Positions 8,456-17,244 of a stretch of 64,000 nt of DNA are shown here, piece after piece. Made by a program: the position numbers and the translations under genes. Every line of letters starts with the position of its first letter. Position 1 is the stretch's first letter. The stretch is from contig JACJXZ010000010.1 of NCBI GenBank assembly GCA_020636375.1, forward strand, positions 124,001-188,000. The letters run 5' to 3'. This DNA is from Lewinellaceae bacterium. Its GTDB lineage: Bacteria; Bacteroidota; Bacteroidia; Chitinophagales; Saprospiraceae. A model generated the notes under the pieces. The model saw only the letters and a list, made by a program, of their open reading frames with translations. It did not search any database and was not told the DNA's origin.

Positions 8456-9314
8456 CAGATTGACCAGTTCCCGGGCGTGGGCGGGTTTTCAGGCTGGCCA
8501 GCGGGTTGAATTCGTTTTCGGGCAGGCCTTCGAAAAAATTGGTGAAGGTATTTTCCCTGATGTGAAAACAGGAAAGGCCATTGCTGGTGCTGAGCCACAG
8601 GCAGGAATCCCCCCCTTCCGACAGTGTGTAAAATTGATTGCCGGCAAGGATCACCAGCTCGCCATGGCGGCAGAATTTGGCGTCGGCGGCCTGACAATCC
8701 TGGCAAGACGCCGGCCAGGGAGATGCAGTTGTAATCTGTCCTGATGAACTGGCCCAGGTTACCCCCTGTCCATTAAACAGGATGGCATTATCGTAGGAAT
8801 CAAAACGAATGAGATGAGGCCGGGGCCCTGGAATGCCGTCCGGCACAAGCGGTATGAACTTCCTGTCCACAAACCGCCAGTAAAGCGCTTCATTTCCCGG
8901 CTGGCGGCCCTGAACAACGATCCCGTCCTGTGCCAGCAAGGAAAAAGAAAGAGAATCGCCCTGCTCAACTGCCGGTTGAAAGCGCTCCCAGGCTCCTGTG
9001 TTCGGGCCGAACAGGAAAGCGGCCCTTTCTGCCAGCACGAAAAGCAGCGTGTCCTCGTATACCTTAAGGCCGGATATCAGTTCGGGGTTTCCCGGCGGCA
9101 AAGGATACGGCAAAAAGCTCCGGCCATCGAACCGCTGGAGTTTATGGCCGCTTATCATCCAGAGGAAGCCCTGCTCATCCTGGGTCAGGTGGTCAGTATT
9201 GAAGCCGGCAAGGCCATCCTTGGGCGTAAATAATTCGAATTGGGCTTTTTGCCCGGTAGCAAAAAAGGGGAGGAGGAAGAGGAGGCTAGTGGGAAGAAAT
9301 ATCTCCTTCGCCAT
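8427..9314 (-). pseudogene. Hybrid two-component regulator, N-terminal fragment (sensor propeller start)
   Basis: The fragment has a signal peptide (residues 1-21, ending FFATGQ) and the first blades of a two-component regulator propeller sensor, with the typical FTPKDGLAGFNTDHLTQDEQG blade start and a later LWLSTSNGL plus FFEGLPENEFN. After about residue 275 the reading frame enters DNA that, one frame over, encodes the end of a kinase ATPase domain. A full hybrid regulator of this type has roughly 1,300 residues. Here the remaining propeller blades, the Y_Y_Y domain, the membrane segment, the histidine phosphoacceptor and most of the ATPase domain are gone. The junction lies near 8480-8490 and is out of frame. 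Confidence 0.75.
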
Positions 9315-9390
9315 TGTGGATTATTTGCGGTTAGAAAAATGTGGGTTGACACAGTTCTTTGAACATTCCCTGTTTCCCGCGCTACCAGCA

Positions 9391-9432
9391 CCCGGCCGCA
9401 ATACCGAAACACCATAAAACCGCAACACCTAA
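9391..9432. repeat. About 40-bp dispersed repeat, copy 1
   Basis: The segment containing CCGCAATACCGAAACACC, then CATAAAACCGCAACACCT, recurs at 50935-50973 with few differences. Both copies lie between genes. Here it sits upstream of the broken hybrid regulator. It is AC-rich and of unknown function. Confidence 0.6.
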
Positions 9433-9480
9433 TATAGTTACCCTGAATTTACCAAAATTTTCCAATTAGCTTACATATAC

Positions 9481-9644
9481 TAAGGGGCCGGAGAAGAATA
9501 AGTTCCCCGTTTCAGGCGAGCTATTTTTTTGCCAGACGAGGCGCGAGGAGGAAGCATAGCCGGGGCTACGCGACCGACGAGCAACGAAGTATGGCAGAAA
9601 AATAGCCGTATCAAATGGGGAAGTTATTCTTCTCCGGCCCCTTA
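9481..9644. repeat. 164-bp palindromic element overlapping the end of the alkylation repair gene
   Basis: The terminal arms 9481-9508 and 9617-9644 are complementary at 27 of 28 positions (outer end TAAGGGGCCGGAGAAGAATA). A second inner pair, near 9520-9534 and 9592-9606, is formed by GCTATTTTTTTGCCA and its imperfect complement. The right arm lies within the last codons of the minus-strand alkylation repair gene (stop complement at 9611-9613), so the element supplies the protein's final residues. No transposase is present. It looks like a miniature inverted-repeat or REP-like element and could also end transcription. Confidence 0.8.
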
Positions 9645-10321
9645 GTTGCGTTTTTCACCACCTCCGGCGTTGTCCACTGCCGGTGCTCCTCCAGAAAGCG
9701 GAGTACGAAATCCTTATTGTGCCGGGAATATTCCCGCAGCACCCAGCCCACGCTCGTTTTGCAGAACCGCTCCTCTCTTTGGATGAGGGTGATGGAAAAG
9801 GCTTCGATCGTATCGATGTGCTCAGCGATGGACTTGCATTGGGCGAAGGGCACCAGGGAGGCCCGGGCCGTCCACAAATACTCGTTCCCATTCCAGGCCT
9901 TCAGCACGGGCAGGGCCTGCTCCGGCGAGCGGTCCACCATGGGGGACAGGAGCCGTACGCAGAGCCAGTCGCAGACGTTCCAGTCGCTGATCCAGCGCCG
10001 GTCAAACCACTCCGAGATCAGTTCCAGCTGCGGGGCGGCGGCCTGCCCTTTCCAGTAGAGTTGCAGGTAGAGTATGGCCGCCAGCTTGTCCTCGGTGAAG
10101 GGCTGCTGCATGAGATCGCTGAGGATTTCAAACTGGACCCCGGTCGGCTGTTGGTTAAGGCCATGTTCTTTGGCCACCGCCTTAACTACCTCCCGAATCT
10201 GGGGTATGCCCACGCCTTTGGACCGTACATCGTGCTTGACGTAGTTTTCCAGCCAGCGGGCCTTTTTTTCATCGCCCAGGGCGGTGATGCGGGATTGGAG
10301 GAGTTGGGAAGGATCGTTCAT
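9611..10321 (-). CDS. DNA alkylation repair protein (AlkD-like HEAT-repeat family)
   Basis: A 236-residue all-helical protein of the DNA alkylation repair enzyme family (AlkC/AlkD-like glycosylases that remove 3- and 7-methylpurines). Recognisable parts are the RSKGVGIPQIREVV segment, the KLAAILYLQ helix and the signature WISDWNVCDWLCVRLL, followed by WTARASLV and REERFCKTSVGWVLREYS. I start at the ATG complementary to 10319-10321 (MNDPSQLL). The open frame extends 77 codons further upstream, but that extension has no family resemblance. The last ten or so residues (KGPEKNNFPI) are encoded by the arm of a palindromic element, so the natural C-terminus was probably altered by its insertion. 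Confidence 0.82.
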   Translation of the reverse strand: MNDPSQLLQSRITALGDEKKARWLENYVKHDVRSKGVGIPQIREVVKAVAKEHGLNQQPTGVQFEILSDLMQQPFTEDKLAAILYLQLYWKGQAAAPQLELISEWFDRRWISDWNVCDWLCVRLLSPMVDRSPEQALPVLKAWNGNEYLWTARASLVPFAQCKSIAEHIDTIEAFSITLIQREERFCKTSVGWVLREYSRHNKDFVLRFLEEHRQWTTPEVVKNATKGPEKNNFPI

Positions 10322-10609
10322 TGTATTAATCAGCTGAATCGGGATGAAATTTACGCTTTTAGCTGGATAAGGCCAGTTTATCCAGCTAAATCTTGTATTG
10401 AGGTAAAGGTTCCGCTGCGAAAAAATGGCCGCGCTGATAGTTTTACTATCTTTTTCTTTATTTTTCAGTGCTTTTCGCAAGGGGCGAAGCGCGGCATCCA
10501 CCGTCGCCACAAAACCCCATTCTGTCGCCATTGGCGATAGGGTATAGCCCAAAGCCGGTTAATTTAGTAGCGATTTAAAATTGACGGGCATCCAAAACCT
10601 GCTCTCTAT

Positions 10610-13600
10610 ATGAAGAAACTGTTATTCTGCCTTGCCGGCCTGCTCCCGCTGGCCATGGCCGCTCAGGAAAAAGTGGTGGAATTGAACGGCCTGCGCCAAA
10701 TCCGGTGCAGCTCGGCTAACGTCAATGCCATTTGTGAAGCGGACGGGCTGTTGTTCTTTGCCCTGCAGCAGGGCGTGCAGGTTTACCTGCAGGACCAGTT
10801 CATCGGTTATTATCCCTACAACCTTCTGGAACGCGGCATCGAAATCGGCCGGAAAGATGAAATTGAGTTGCTTCCCAACCGCGATAGCCACCGGGTACAT
10901 ATAAAGGTTAAAGACGAATGCATCGGGGCGATAAATTACCTGGAAGGCCGAATGGACGTTACCTGCAGGCAGGCAGGTAGAGAAGAGGCCTTGGCCAACG
11001 GCAGCTTCCGCCTGAAGCCCGCGAAAGAGGGAGGATATTATCTCTGCTCTAATAAGGGCGACACTTTATTTTCGAAGCCGGTTTGGGATGTGGTGGAAAA
11101 TAAATTCCGCTCCCGCAAGGATGCAATTATCCTGCTCGCCGCTACGGTGGACGGTTCACTATATGAACTGAAGGTAAGCGGTGCAAAGGTAGTGGACAGC
11201 CTGAAATATCGACTCAACCTGCCGTACGGCGGCAAAGCGGACAAAGTACGCGCCCTGGCCTACCTTGAAAAAGGGCATACGATCCTCATTGGCACCATTC
11301 GTGAACACGTTCTGCTCTGGCCGCAGAAGCAACAGGACGTATTCCGTTCGTGGCTGGATACAGGAGGGCTCAACCCCGGCGGGTTCAACCACTTTTGGAG
11401 CACCTGCAGGGTGGATGGTCGCTATTATCTGGCGGGCAATGACATCGGCCATGTCCTGCTGATGGATGTGTGCTCAAACCAAATGATCGATTCCCGCCTG
11501 TTGGAAATTCAGGCAGGCCAGGTAAGGTCAATAGTCCGGATCGCGGGAAACAGCTTCCTGGCTGGTACGGATAAGGGCGCGATATGGAGGATCGAGTTGG
11601 AAAATGGTTCATTCCGGAGGGTGGCCCAAATGAACCTGGGCGGAGAAAAAAACATTGGAAGCATTTACGCCCTGATTACACTGCCCCCAAAGGGCGTATT
11701 TGTCGGCACAAGCAAAGGGCTCTTTCTCCTGGACAGCGGTACAGGATTCATCAGTGGGCTGGAAATGGAAATTCCTGTACAGTTTATCAGCCCCGACAAA
11801 GCCAGAAACGGCTGGTTCTATGGCGGTAAGAAAGGCCTTTGGTACCGCAACCGGGAGCAGGACAGCGGCATCGCGATAACGCATAAGGAACTGGAAGGTG
11901 CCAACATCTCCTATGTGTTGGATATTACCCCCCGGGAGGAAGGATCGAAAATCAAAACCCTGCTTATCTGTACCCGCGACCGGTATTTTTTCCATGCGCA
12001 ATGGGATGCCGGCCGCAACGAGATTACCGCCCTGGAGCATCTCGATGCCGAAAAAGGAATGATCCACTATGCCGGTTCCGAAGCGGGTAATTACCAGGAA
12101 ATGCGAAAGGTGTACGGAGGCGTGGATATGGAAAAGTCAGGGACGGCCTGGCTGAGCACCGACTTTGGCCTTGTGGCCTTTGACTACCGCGACAAAAAGC
12201 TGGCCTTTTACGATCAACAGGCTACCGGGCTGTGGGAAAAGGAATTCAACACCGGAGGCTTTCACCTTCAGGATGACAGCACAGCCGTGTTTGCCTCCCT
12301 GAAAGGTTTGCTCCGGGTTAATGGGAAAAAAGCCCGGGAGTACCTCAAGGAGAAAAGAGTGGAGCCGCAGCTTTGGGAAGTGTTGAACAGCGCCGACAGC
12401 CCATCACAAAAGGCTTACCTGGGAAACAGGATCTTTAAAAAACTTGGCACGGAAAAAACCGAGCTGGACTACGAGGATGATGAACGGCAGTTTTTCATCG
12501 TCGCCCCCGATTACTCGATGCTCAGCCGCAATGCCTTTACCAGAATCGTCGGCAGAGATACCATTACCATTTTTGATGACCGGATTTTGCCGGCAGAGGT
12601 AGTATTTGGTGAGTTTAAAAATATCGGGGCTAAGGATACTATTCATATCGCATCAAAAACCGGAATGCTTAGCATCCCATTTTCTCAAGATGTTGACAAA
12701 ATGTGGATCAGCTATGGCCTAATTTTTATAGCAGTAATATCTCTGGTTGTGGCAATAATTATGTGGTGGCTGGAGGGGAATTCAAAAAACAAAGAACGAC
12801 AAGCAAAACAGGAAGCAGAAGCAAGCCGGGAAGCCCTGCAGGACGAGCAAAACCGCTACCTCCTCCGCCAGCAATTGTTCACCCAACTGGGTGACAAGCT
12901 GGATAAAGCCGATGGCTACCCTGGCATACAGGCCGCCTTCCAAACCATCACCAAGGAGGAAATGCGCGGCATACTGAACGCCACCAAGATATCCCTGTAC
13001 CGGTATCAGCAGAGCAGCCGAACGCTGCAACTCATCGGCCACTCGGATGCCGCCCCGCTTGAAGGGGAAAACAACAGCCGCTACGAGGAGGTTGGCAGCG
13101 TCGTTTTCGATATTGATTCGGAACCTAACTTTCCGGTGGCCCATTTGTGGAATCATCGGGAAAAATACAAACGAGGAGAGGAGGATTATTGCCTGGTGGC
13201 CAACCAGGCTAAAGCGGAATTTTACCAGTCGAACGGCCTGTCCCGCCCCGCCCCCAAAAGAGGCAAACCGACGGAAAGCTTTCTGTTTCTGCTCATCGGC
13301 GGCAATATAGCAACGGCGGAGCCGTTCGGGGTGATCGCCATTCAGAATGAGCAGGCCGGGGCTTTTGAAAATGAAACAAGCTTGGAGCAGTATATTTTCC
13401 TGCTGAAGCAGATCGGGCGGCTGGCGTATTTTAAGGTGGGGGAGATTGAACAACGAGTAATCAAGAATGCCTTTGAAGGCAGGAATATCCTCTACCGGAA
13501 TCGCCTGGAAGCCCATTTCATAAGTGGTATTCATGACGCGCCTTTCGCGATTCTCAAAAACAATGGGGACGAGATATCTCTGGCTTCGAAACAGGTAATT

Positions 13601-14161
13601 TCAATGTTATTTGCCGCAACAAGTGGTTTCTTTTCAAAGATTTACGAAATGGAATTTTCCTGTTCGCTGAGGGATGAAATAGATTTATGCAGGCGTTACC
13701 TGGACTTGAAACAGCAAACTTTGATAGGAATTCAGATCGACTTTTCGGATGACATTGCGGAGAATGCAAAGGGGAAAATTGTCCCCAGCCTCATGCTCCT
13801 GAACATTGTTCACAATGCCTACAAATATGCCAGGATTTCAAAAAGGGAAAAAATCATGATTCAAATAGAGGCGGCATATTCTGAAGAAAAAGGCCTGACG
13901 ATAACAGTCACAGATAATGCGGATGGCTTTTCTCAGGAGGCCCGTGATAGGATCGAAATCTGGCGTAAGACAAGAAGCGTTTCCGGAAGAAAAAGTTCTC
14001 TTTTTACGATCATGGAAACACTCGACGCCATGGAAAGCACTTTTGGAGGTAATGCGGAAATAGATTTTAAAAATGCAAAGCCAATAGGTACAGGTGTTAC
14101 GCTGGCCTTCTCCAGTGGCATGCTTAAGCAATATCGACTTTTTTCAAAAAAACTAAAATAA
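10610..14161 (+). CDS. LytS-type sensor histidine kinase with periplasmic propeller and GAF-like region
   Basis: A 1,183-residue membrane kinase. A signal peptide (residues 1-18, ending AMAAQ) leads into a long exported region of propeller-like repeats (to about 690). One membrane helix follows at about 698-722 (MWISYGLIFIAVISLVVAII), then a coiled coil (about 725-765), a GAF-like domain (about 770-955) and a LytS/His_kinase-type C-terminus. The phosphoacceptor region is LEAHFISGIHDAPFAIL. The N box is VPSLMLLNIVHNAYKYA and the G1 box is TVTDNADGF. It lies one base before the atypical response regulator gene, so the two almost certainly form a two-component system. The signal is unknown. A terminator follows the second gene. 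Confidence 0.82.
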   Translation: MKKLLFCLAGLLPLAMAAQEKVVELNGLRQIRCSSANVNAICEADGLLFFALQQGVQVYLQDQFIGYYPYNLLERGIEIGRKDEIELLPNRDSHRVHIKVKDECIGAINYLEGRMDVTCRQAGREEALANGSFRLKPAKEGGYYLCSNKGDTLFSKPVWDVVENKFRSRKDAIILLAATVDGSLYELKVSGAKVVDSLKYRLNLPYGGKADKVRALAYLEKGHTILIGTIREHVLLWPQKQQDVFRSWLDTGGLNPGGFNHFWSTCRVDGRYYLAGNDIGHVLLMDVCSNQMIDSRLLEIQAGQVRSIVRIAGNSFLAGTDKGAIWRIELENGSFRRVAQMNLGGEKNIGSIYALITLPPKGVFVGTSKGLFLLDSGTGFISGLEMEIPVQFISPDKARNGWFYGGKKGLWYRNREQDSGIAITHKELEGANISYVLDITPREEGSKIKTLLICTRDRYFFHAQWDAGRNEITALEHLDAEKGMIHYAGSEAGNYQEMRKVYGGVDMEKSGTAWLSTDFGLVAFDYRDKKLAFYDQQATGLWEKEFNTGGFHLQDDSTAVFASLKGLLRVNGKKAREYLKEKRVEPQLWEVLNSADSPSQKAYLGNRIFKKLGTEKTELDYEDDERQFFIVAPDYSMLSRNAFTRIVGRDTITIFDDRILPAEVVFGEFKNIGAKDTIHIASKTGMLSIPFSQDVDKMWISYGLIFIAVISLVVAIIMWWLEGNSKNKERQAKQEAEASREALQDEQNRYLLRQQLFTQLGDKLDKADGYPGIQAAFQTITKEEMRGILNATKISLYRYQQSSRTLQLIGHSDAAPLEGENNSRYEEVGSVVFDIDSEPNFPVAHLWNHREKYKRGEEDYCLVANQAKAEFYQSNGLSRPAPKRGKPTESFLFLLIGGNIATAEPFGVIAIQNEQAGAFENETSLEQYIFLLKQIGRLAYFKVGEIEQRVIKNAFEGRNILYRNRLEAHFISGIHDAPFAILKNNGDEISLASKQVISMLFAATSGFFSKIYEMEFSCSLRDEIDLCRRYLDLKQQTLIGIQIDFSDDIAENAKGKIVPSLMLLNIVHNAYKYARISKREKIMIQIEAAYSEEKGLTITVTDNADGFSQEARDRIEIWRKTRSVSGRKSSLFTIMETLDAMESTFGGNAEIDFKNAKPIGTGVTLAFSSGMLKQYRLFSKKLK

Positions 14162-14162
14162 G

Positions 14163-15158
14163 ATGGCTAACTACTTATTGATCGACGATGTGGAAGCCCA
14201 ATGGGATGATTATAATAATACCTGGTTGCAACCCTGGATACAGCACATGGAAAACAAAGAAAACCTTTCACCAGAAGAAAGAATGTTTGCCAACTTGCGG
14301 GCCCACAACCAGAACCGCTATCTGCAAAGCATTGAGGAAATAACTGAACACATCAAACACACTTTGATGAGCGGCGATCTGGATCTGATCATCAGTGATA
14401 TTTCACTTGGGGGAGATGAAAACCATATGGAGCACGACAGATGGATCAACCAGGTGTTGAAGAGCATCATTGAGGAATCGCCGGAGATTCAAAAAATGTT
14501 AAAAGACCGGGGTATAGGTTTGATCCTGATGACGAACCACGACAGGGAGATTTTGGGCTATTTTTTTACTCAAAACCTTGCCTTTTTTAATAAATGGTTT
14601 CCCGGGTGGGGCTATATCAACAAGTATGATTTCCCAAGTAAATTCCTGGAAAAATTTAAGGAGGTTTCGGTGAATTTTCTGGAATTCCAGGGCCGGTGGT
14701 GTCACAGGAATAACAAGAAAACCTATTCGGATCGGGTAATCGGCCAGATGCACCATGACTTTGAAATGCGTACTCCGATCCGGTTGCGCAGCGAACAGAT
14801 TATCGCCATCATTGCCGATAGCCAGTCGTCTGAAATCATTTATACACCAAACCCCAGAGCAAAGCCTATAGTAGCCGTTAAATTTACTGACGACACTTTT
14901 AACAGGGATGATGTAATGAAAAAACTTGATGTACGGGATCTCAGTGGAGGGATACCGGAAGGGTTCCTTTGCGAGGAAGCGTATTTCCTTCACATTAAGG
15001 ACCGCCCCAGGATTGTCATTAACAACTCTTTTTCATGGAAGGCGGAAGGGGCAAATCATGGTAGAAATTTGACGCTGGATGATGCACAATACCAAGACGG
15101 CCAGCTCGTGAAGGCACATTCCCGGTTTGAATGGCTGAACGATTATTTTAAGATTTAA
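14163..15158 (+). CDS. Atypical response regulator: enlarged receiver and probable divergent LytTR-like output
   Basis: A 331-residue partner of the preceding kinase. The receiver landmarks are all present: acidic pair D8-D9 (YLLIDDVE), phosphoacceptor D79 (LIISDISLGGDE), T124 (LILMTNHD) and K154 (YINKYDFPSKFL). The distance from the acidic pair to D79 is about 25-30 residues longer than normal, because of a charged helical insert at about 18-72. The C-terminal half (from about 195) follows the strand order of a LytTR DNA-binding domain (IRLRSEQIIAIIADSQSSEI, then GFLCEEAYFLHI). It lacks the usual basic RxHRSY motif, so DNA binding is an inference. Base composition is AT-richer than its neighbours. 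Confidence 0.6.
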   Translation: MANYLLIDDVEAQWDDYNNTWLQPWIQHMENKENLSPEERMFANLRAHNQNRYLQSIEEITEHIKHTLMSGDLDLIISDISLGGDENHMEHDRWINQVLKSIIEESPEIQKMLKDRGIGLILMTNHDREILGYFFTQNLAFFNKWFPGWGYINKYDFPSKFLEKFKEVSVNFLEFQGRWCHRNNKKTYSDRVIGQMHHDFEMRTPIRLRSEQIIAIIADSQSSEIIYTPNPRAKPIVAVKFTDDTFNRDDVMKKLDVRDLSGGIPEGFLCEEAYFLHIKDRPRIVINNSFSWKAEGANHGRNLTLDDAQYQDGQLVKAHSRFEWLNDYFKI

Positions 15159-15185
15159 AAGGCGCTAATCTAAAGTATTGTTCTT

Positions 15186-15221
15186 AAAGAGGATTCGCCA
15201 ATAGCGAATCCTCTTTCTTTT
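15186..15221 (+). terminator. Intrinsic terminator of the kinase/regulator operon
   Basis: A perfect 13-bp stem, 15186-15198 (AAAGAGGATTCGC) with 15204-15216, closes a CAATA loop and runs into CTTTCTTTT. It begins 28 bases after the regulator's stop codon. Confidence 0.85.
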
Positions 15222-15333
15222 CATCAGCCTACCTTTACACTATCAGGTAAACTCATTAAGAACATTCCGCCATCAAGGAAAACACTCCCTGATGGCCTAG
15301 GAATTCTTTGTCATTCACTAAAACGTACACGAC

Positions 15334-15621
15334 ATGAAACAGTCTGTATTCAAATTATTCAAAATCAACCTCATCGTAATCACAGCACTGGCCTTTAGTG
15401 TCTTTTCCTGCCAGAAAGAGGAACAAGTCAGGCCGGCAGTACAGCAACAAACGCCTGTCAACCTGGTTTTCAAGCCTACGATATCCTCTCCAGCAGCAGA
15501 AATCACACTCAACTTCCACATCGACACCTTGTTCGAATCCATTGATTTCAACGAACTAACCCGCTTATCTACCCAGGTCCGCATTGCCGAAAACCTGCCT
15601 GCCTCCCTGGAACTGGAATAA
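15334..15621 (+). CDS. Small lipoprotein, function unknown
   Basis: A 95-residue protein with a type II signal peptide: basic start, hydrophobic core INLIVITALAFSVF and lipobox FSC with the modified cysteine at about residue 26, followed by QKEEQ. The mature part is short (about 70 residues) and has no recognised domain. It ends 37 bases before the symporter gene and reads in the same direction, so the two may be cotranscribed. Confidence 0.6.
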   Translation: MKQSVFKLFKINLIVITALAFSVFSCQKEEQVRPAVQQQTPVNLVFKPTISSPAAEITLNFHIDTLFESIDFNELTRLSTQVRIAENLPASLELE

Positions 15622-15658
15622 CAGTCACCACCGAAGCATCTTCTAAACCATTAGCAGC

Positions 15659-17062
15659 ATGAAAATCACTACCGCAGCCCGCATTCTGGCGGCTATGCTT
15701 CTGGGCGTCCTGTACGCCATGGCGGCCATCCACTACGGCTGGGCGCAGTTCACCAACGACTGGATCGCCGGCATTGGCGAGGCCTTCATCCGGCTTTTGA
15801 AACTGATCGCCGTGCCCCTGGTGCTGGTGTCGGTTGTCACCGGCGTGGCTTCCCTGCCCGATCCGCAGCACCTGGGCCGGCTGGGAGGGAAAACCCTGCT
15901 GGCTTATTGCGCCACGACCCTGCTGGCCATTGGCCTTGGCATTGTACTGTCCGTCTCGCTCCGGCCCGGCCATACGGTGGGCGAACGGCAGCAGGCCCGC
16001 AACCGGCTGGCCTACGAACTGTGGGCAGAACAGGCCGGCGTACCGCTTCTGGATGGCAAACGCCTGTCGGAGAACGCCGCTTTCACCAGCCTGGCAACCG
16101 ATGTGCAGGCCGAACAGGCCCAGCAAACCCAAGGGCCCGATCCGCTGGCCGACAAGCTGGCCGAAAAGGAGAAGGCGCAGTCCAAAACCGGCCTCAACTA
16201 CCTGGTTGACACGCTCATCCCGGATAATATCTTCGACGCGCTGGGCGACATCCGCTCCCTGCTGAAGGTAATCTTCTTCGGCATCCTGCTGGGCATAGCG
16301 CTGCTCTTCCTGCCGGAAGCCCAGGCGGCGCCCCTGCTTTCGCTCATGCACAGCCTCAATGCGGCCCTGCTGCTGCTCATCGACTGGGTGATGCGCCTGG
16401 CACCGGTTTTTGTTTTCGCCCTCATTGCCGGCACCATCGTCCCGATGGCGGATTCGCTGGGGGCGCTGACCAAACTGCTGCTGAGCCTGTTATCGTTCAC
16501 CGGGGTAGCGCTGGGCGGGCTGTTGTTGCTGGCTTTCGGCCTGTACCCACTCCTGCTGGGGCTGGCAACGCGGCAGTGGCAGTACGCCGGCTTCTTCCGC
16601 CGGATCTTCCCCGCACAGAGCATGGCCTTTTCGTCCAGTTCCTCGGCCGCTACGCTGCCGGTGACGCTGAAGTGCGTGACCGAAGAATTAAAGGTATCCC
16701 CCGCCATTGCCAATTTCGTGCTGCCCATCGGCAGCACCGTCAACATGGACGGCACCAGCTTGTACCAAACCGTTTGCATAATCTTCCTGGCGCAGTGGCA
16801 CGGCATCGAGCTCAGCACGGCCCACTACCTGCTCATGGCTGCTATGATCACCCTGTCCTCCATCGGCTCGGCCGCGGTGCCCAGCGGCGGCCTGGTGCTG
16901 ATGATGGTCGTACTCGAATCCATGGGCCTGAACGCCGCCTGGGTCGGCATCATCCTGCCCATGGACCGCCTGCTGGATATGTTCCGCACCGTGGTGAATG
17001 TGACGGGGGATATCCTGGTGGCGCGGGTGATCGCGCATTCGGATGGCTATGGTACCTTTTGA
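15659..17062 (+). CDS. Dicarboxylate/amino acid:cation symporter (DAACS, GltP/GltT family)
   Basis: A 467-residue secondary transporter with the full set of family signatures: the serine-rich hairpin tip SSSSSAATLPVT, the GSTVNMDGTSLYQ motif of helix 7 and the helix 8 motif PMDRLLDMFRTVVNVTGD. These place it in the glutamate/aspartate or C4-dicarboxylate symporter family, driven by Na+ or H+. Between the third and fourth membrane segments (about residues 102-185) it carries a long hydrophilic, glutamine/lysine/glutamate-rich insert of about 80 residues, which is larger than in the classical GltPh fold. The conserved NMDGT and the aspartate of NVTGD support a real amino acid or dicarboxylate transporter. 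Its exact substrate cannot be told from sequence. Confidence 0.9.
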   Translation: MKITTAARILAAMLLGVLYAMAAIHYGWAQFTNDWIAGIGEAFIRLLKLIAVPLVLVSVVTGVASLPDPQHLGRLGGKTLLAYCATTLLAIGLGIVLSVSLRPGHTVGERQQARNRLAYELWAEQAGVPLLDGKRLSENAAFTSLATDVQAEQAQQTQGPDPLADKLAEKEKAQSKTGLNYLVDTLIPDNIFDALGDIRSLLKVIFFGILLGIALLFLPEAQAAPLLSLMHSLNAALLLLIDWVMRLAPVFVFALIAGTIVPMADSLGALTKLLLSLLSFTGVALGGLLLLAFGLYPLLLGLATRQWQYAGFFRRIFPAQSMAFSSSSSAATLPVTLKCVTEELKVSPAIANFVLPIGSTVNMDGTSLYQTVCIIFLAQWHGIELSTAHYLLMAAMITLSSIGSAAVPSGGLVLMMVVLESMGLNAAWVGIILPMDRLLDMFRTVVNVTGDILVARVIAHSDGYGTF

Positions 17063-17244
17063 AATCGGCCTGGGCTGTTCTGACCCAGATGGGAGATGTC
17101 TACGGCTGGTTCACCCTCCTCGGCTTGGCGCTGCTGCTGGCGCACATTTATACCAGGCAAAAAATCTTGATTCGGTTGATAACCTCGGCCGAGGACGGAA
17201 TTCTTTCAGAATAACAATCGTCTTCAACCTTTAAAATAAATTTT

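Noticed and set aside
16576..17214. Plus-strand frame overlapping the 3' part of the symporter and reaching a short hydrophobic tail
   Set aside because: Most of it is an out-of-frame shadow of the symporter. The 50-codon hydrophobic end has no start of its own.
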